IMG/VR virus record: IMGVR_UViG_3300046791_000443
Location: 1 to 64,000 of that record
Reading direction: 5' to 3' (one strand)
Origin: a virus
Length of the DNA: 64,000 bases
Numbering within the stretch: position 1 is the stretch's first letter; each line of letters opens with the position of its first letter. Below the pieces are notes generated by a model that worked only from the letters and a program-made list of their open reading frames with translations, was not told the DNA's origin and made no database searches. The position numbers were made by a program, and so were the translations under genes. Of this stretch, positions 62,501 to 64,000 are shown piece after piece.

Positions 62501-64000
62501 TACTTCACCGGTTGCCACTTCTTGATGGGGCCCTGCCAGACGTAGGTGACGCCACCAACGACCGTCGTCGTCTCGCCGGCCACGCGCTCTGCTTCGACGG
62601 GCACACCCGGCAACGACACCGCGCCTTCACGCGCCGGTGTCGCCTTGGGCGGTGAGGCCCACATGTTCTTCGGGTCACTCTGCCACTGCTGCCAGGGGAC
62701 GGTGTAGTCCGTCGTGTAGGGCAGCGGCTGGCCATCCTTGTCCCTGATCGCCTGCGGCGAGCGCATCTGGATGTCGGCGCGCCGCTCCATCAGCTCGAGC
62801 ATCGTCTTGATCGCCTCGGGCGTCAGGTTGACCGATGGTGTGCCTTCGGTGGCCTGCGTGAACGAGCCCTGGTGCAGCGCCGACCCCGGCACGGCATTCT
62901 GGGCGGCGAGACCCTGCAACGCGAACTGCAGCTTCCTCGACTCCTCGACCGCCGCGGCATCCGTGCCCGTGGCCTTCTTGACGTCGATCGGATCGAGGCC
63001 GAGGTACTGCAAGCCTGCCGCGATGGCGGACGCCTGCCCGGCATAGACGCCGAGCTTGGTCGTCGGCGTCAGCTTCGGCTTGCCGTTCTCGTCGACCGCC
63101 GGCAGGCCAGTCTTCGTGTCGGTGTCCTGGGTGAACAGGGTGTTGCGGAACGTGTTGACCAGCTGCTTGGCCTGCAGCCCCTGCTGGTGCTCTTTGGCGA
63201 GCTGTTCCTTGAGCGCGTTGTTGGTCGCGAAGATGTTCTTGTTGCGCTCCTCCTCGCCCCTCCGCTCGACCGTCCCCGGCGTGATGCTGCCCGAGACCTT
63301 GCCGGTGTCGTCGACCGACGAGGTGACGCCCGTGGTGACACGCGCCTTGTCGAGATCGTCGGCCTTCTTGTAGAGCTCCTCGGCAACATCACCCAGGCCA
63401 GCGGCTGCGGCCTCGGCCGCCCTGGCACGCAGCCCGGCGGGATCCTGGCTGAGTTGCGCCGCACCGACACCAGGCGGGAGATCCTTGGGCGGCGTGGTCG
63501 GCGGCGGCGGACGCTTCATGGCCCCCGCAGGCGGCGGTGGCGGCTCGGGGCGAAACTGGGCCAGCTGGACCGGCGGCTGCTCCTCCTCTTCGCCGGTCAC
63601 TGAGCCGGCATCCTGCTTGCGGATCCGCTTGGGCATGTAGAGATGAGCACGCCCACCGAAGCGGCGCGTCGAGGGTCCGGCCGCCTCGGCGCGCCGTGCG
63701 GCGGCCAGGGCTTCGGTGAGCCGCTCCCATTCCTTCTGCTCGTCGGCGTTCCTGCCGCGACCGCGGGTGCTGGCCTCGAAATTCTTGAGCTCCTGGTCGG
63801 CCCGATCGACGGCCGCCTTGAGCACCGACATGCCGCCCTGGCTCCCGGCCGCCACCTTGCGGCGCTCCCACTCGAGAAGCGACTGCGTGAACTCGGGTGT
63901 CACGCCGAGGGACTTGCCATCCCTGCCGAGCGCATTGCCGCTGCGTGCCCGCTCGAGGGCAGCGTCAGCCTCGCGCATGCGCCGCTCGCGCTCGGCCGGA
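62500..64000 (-). CDS. Internal virion protein (partial at right edge)
   Basis: Frame open beyond the right edge: codons continue upstream of the ATG at 63978 without a stop, so the true start is probably outside. At least 500 residues are seen. The visible part starts with Arg/Glu/Ala helices (READAALERARSG, DRADQELKNFEASTRGRGRN), a Pro-rich region (PEPPPPPAGAMKRPPPPTTP) and helical segments (ARAAEAAAAGLGDVAEELYK). It ends in a beta part (GGVTYVWQGPIKKWQPVK). Upstream of the large internal protein and coupled to it. Structural or ejection role inferred. Confidence 0.6.
   Translation of the reverse strand, partial: PAERERRMREADAALERARSGNALGRDGKSLGVTPEFTQSLLEWERRKVAAGSQGGMSVLKAAVDRADQELKNFEASTRGRGRNADEQKEWERLTEALAAARRAEAAGPSTRRFGGRAHLYMPKRIRKQDAGSVTGEEEEQPPVQLAQFRPEPPPPPAGAMKRPPPPTTPPKDLPPGVGAAQLSQDPAGLRARAAEAAAAGLGDVAEELYKKADDLDKARVTTGVTSSVDDTGKVSGSITPGTVERRGEEERNKNIFATNNALKEQLAKEHQQGLQAKQLVNTFRNTLFTQDTDTKTGLPAVDENGKPKLTPTTKLGVYAGQASAIAAGLQYLGLDPIDVKKATGTDAAAVEESRKLQFALQGLAAQNAVPGSALHQGSFTQATEGTPSVNLTPEAIKTMLELMERRADIQMRSPQAIRDKDGQPLPYTTDYTVPWQQWQSDPKNMWASPPKATPAREGAVSLPGVPVEAERVAGETTTVVGGVTYVWQGPIKKWQPVK

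Noticed and set aside
1-64000. Search for tRNA, CRISPR array, integrase, transposase or lysogeny repressor
   Set aside because: No cloverleaf-like stretch, no regular repeat-spacer pattern and no matching protein motifs were seen on reading; a tRNA scan would be needed to exclude tRNAs fully.

Overview
The window is a contiguous piece of a high-GC, tailed double-stranded DNA phage genome with short-tail (podovirus) hallmarks: a P22-like set of portal, two head-tail adaptor candidates and a gp10-like tail hub, very long tail fibres, and a giant internal (ejected) protein. There is no rRNA, no recognisable tRNA, no integrase and no recognisable lysogeny repressor, so a lytic phage of a GC-rich bacterium is the simplest reading. 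The host group cannot be fixed from sequence alone. TTGACA-type promoters suggest use of the host housekeeping RNA polymerase.

Layout. (1) 1-32.5 kb, all minus strand and read from right to left: a 102-aa gene, large terminase, portal, a 2296-aa internal protein with ADP-ribosyltransferase-like domains, a Gly/Arg/Lys-rich protein, a GroES-like protein, a scaffold candidate, decoration protein, major capsid protein, structural proteins, adaptor, two long fibres with a glycine-rich tip protein between them, a second adaptor and the gp10-like hub, which is cut by the left edge. (2) 32.5-33.2 kb, plus strand: holin candidate and M15-type endolysin. (3) 33.2-39.4 kb, minus: small accessory genes including secreted proteins, a gp49/66-family protein, a Tad2-like (anti-Thoeris) protein, the small terminase subunit and a helix-turn-helix protein. 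(4) 39.4-53.2 kb, mostly minus: an AT-rich region with GGTGCA iterons beside a VapE/D5-like primase-helicase, a DUF932 protein, about 20 small accessory genes, an SNF2-type helicase and a VRR-NUC nuclease. (5) 53.3-57.6 kb, plus: a ribbon-helix-helix regulator, a DUF2800 nuclease, an ssDNA-binding candidate and a family A DNA polymerase. (6) 57.5-64.0 kb, minus: a zinc-ribbon protein, a fibre-like protein and two large internal virion proteins, the last cut by the right edge.

How it fits together. The structural genes at both ends lie on the minus strand and both end genes are open at the edge. This fits a circularly permuted or circular map in which the late operon leaves the left edge and re-enters at the right. 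Replication genes sit on both sides of a divergent promoter at 53.25 kb that carries a perfect 10-bp inverted repeat and is followed by the ribbon-helix-helix gene. The small-gene region at 44.8-50.5 kb is driven by at least five copies of one promoter type (TTGAC(A/G), 17-18 bp spacer, CATTAT-like -10). In most copies a GGGGCC-GGCCCC palindrome fills the spacer, and most lead into a shared ribosome-binding leader. Many genes overlap by ATGA, GTGA or TAATG, so translational coupling is common.
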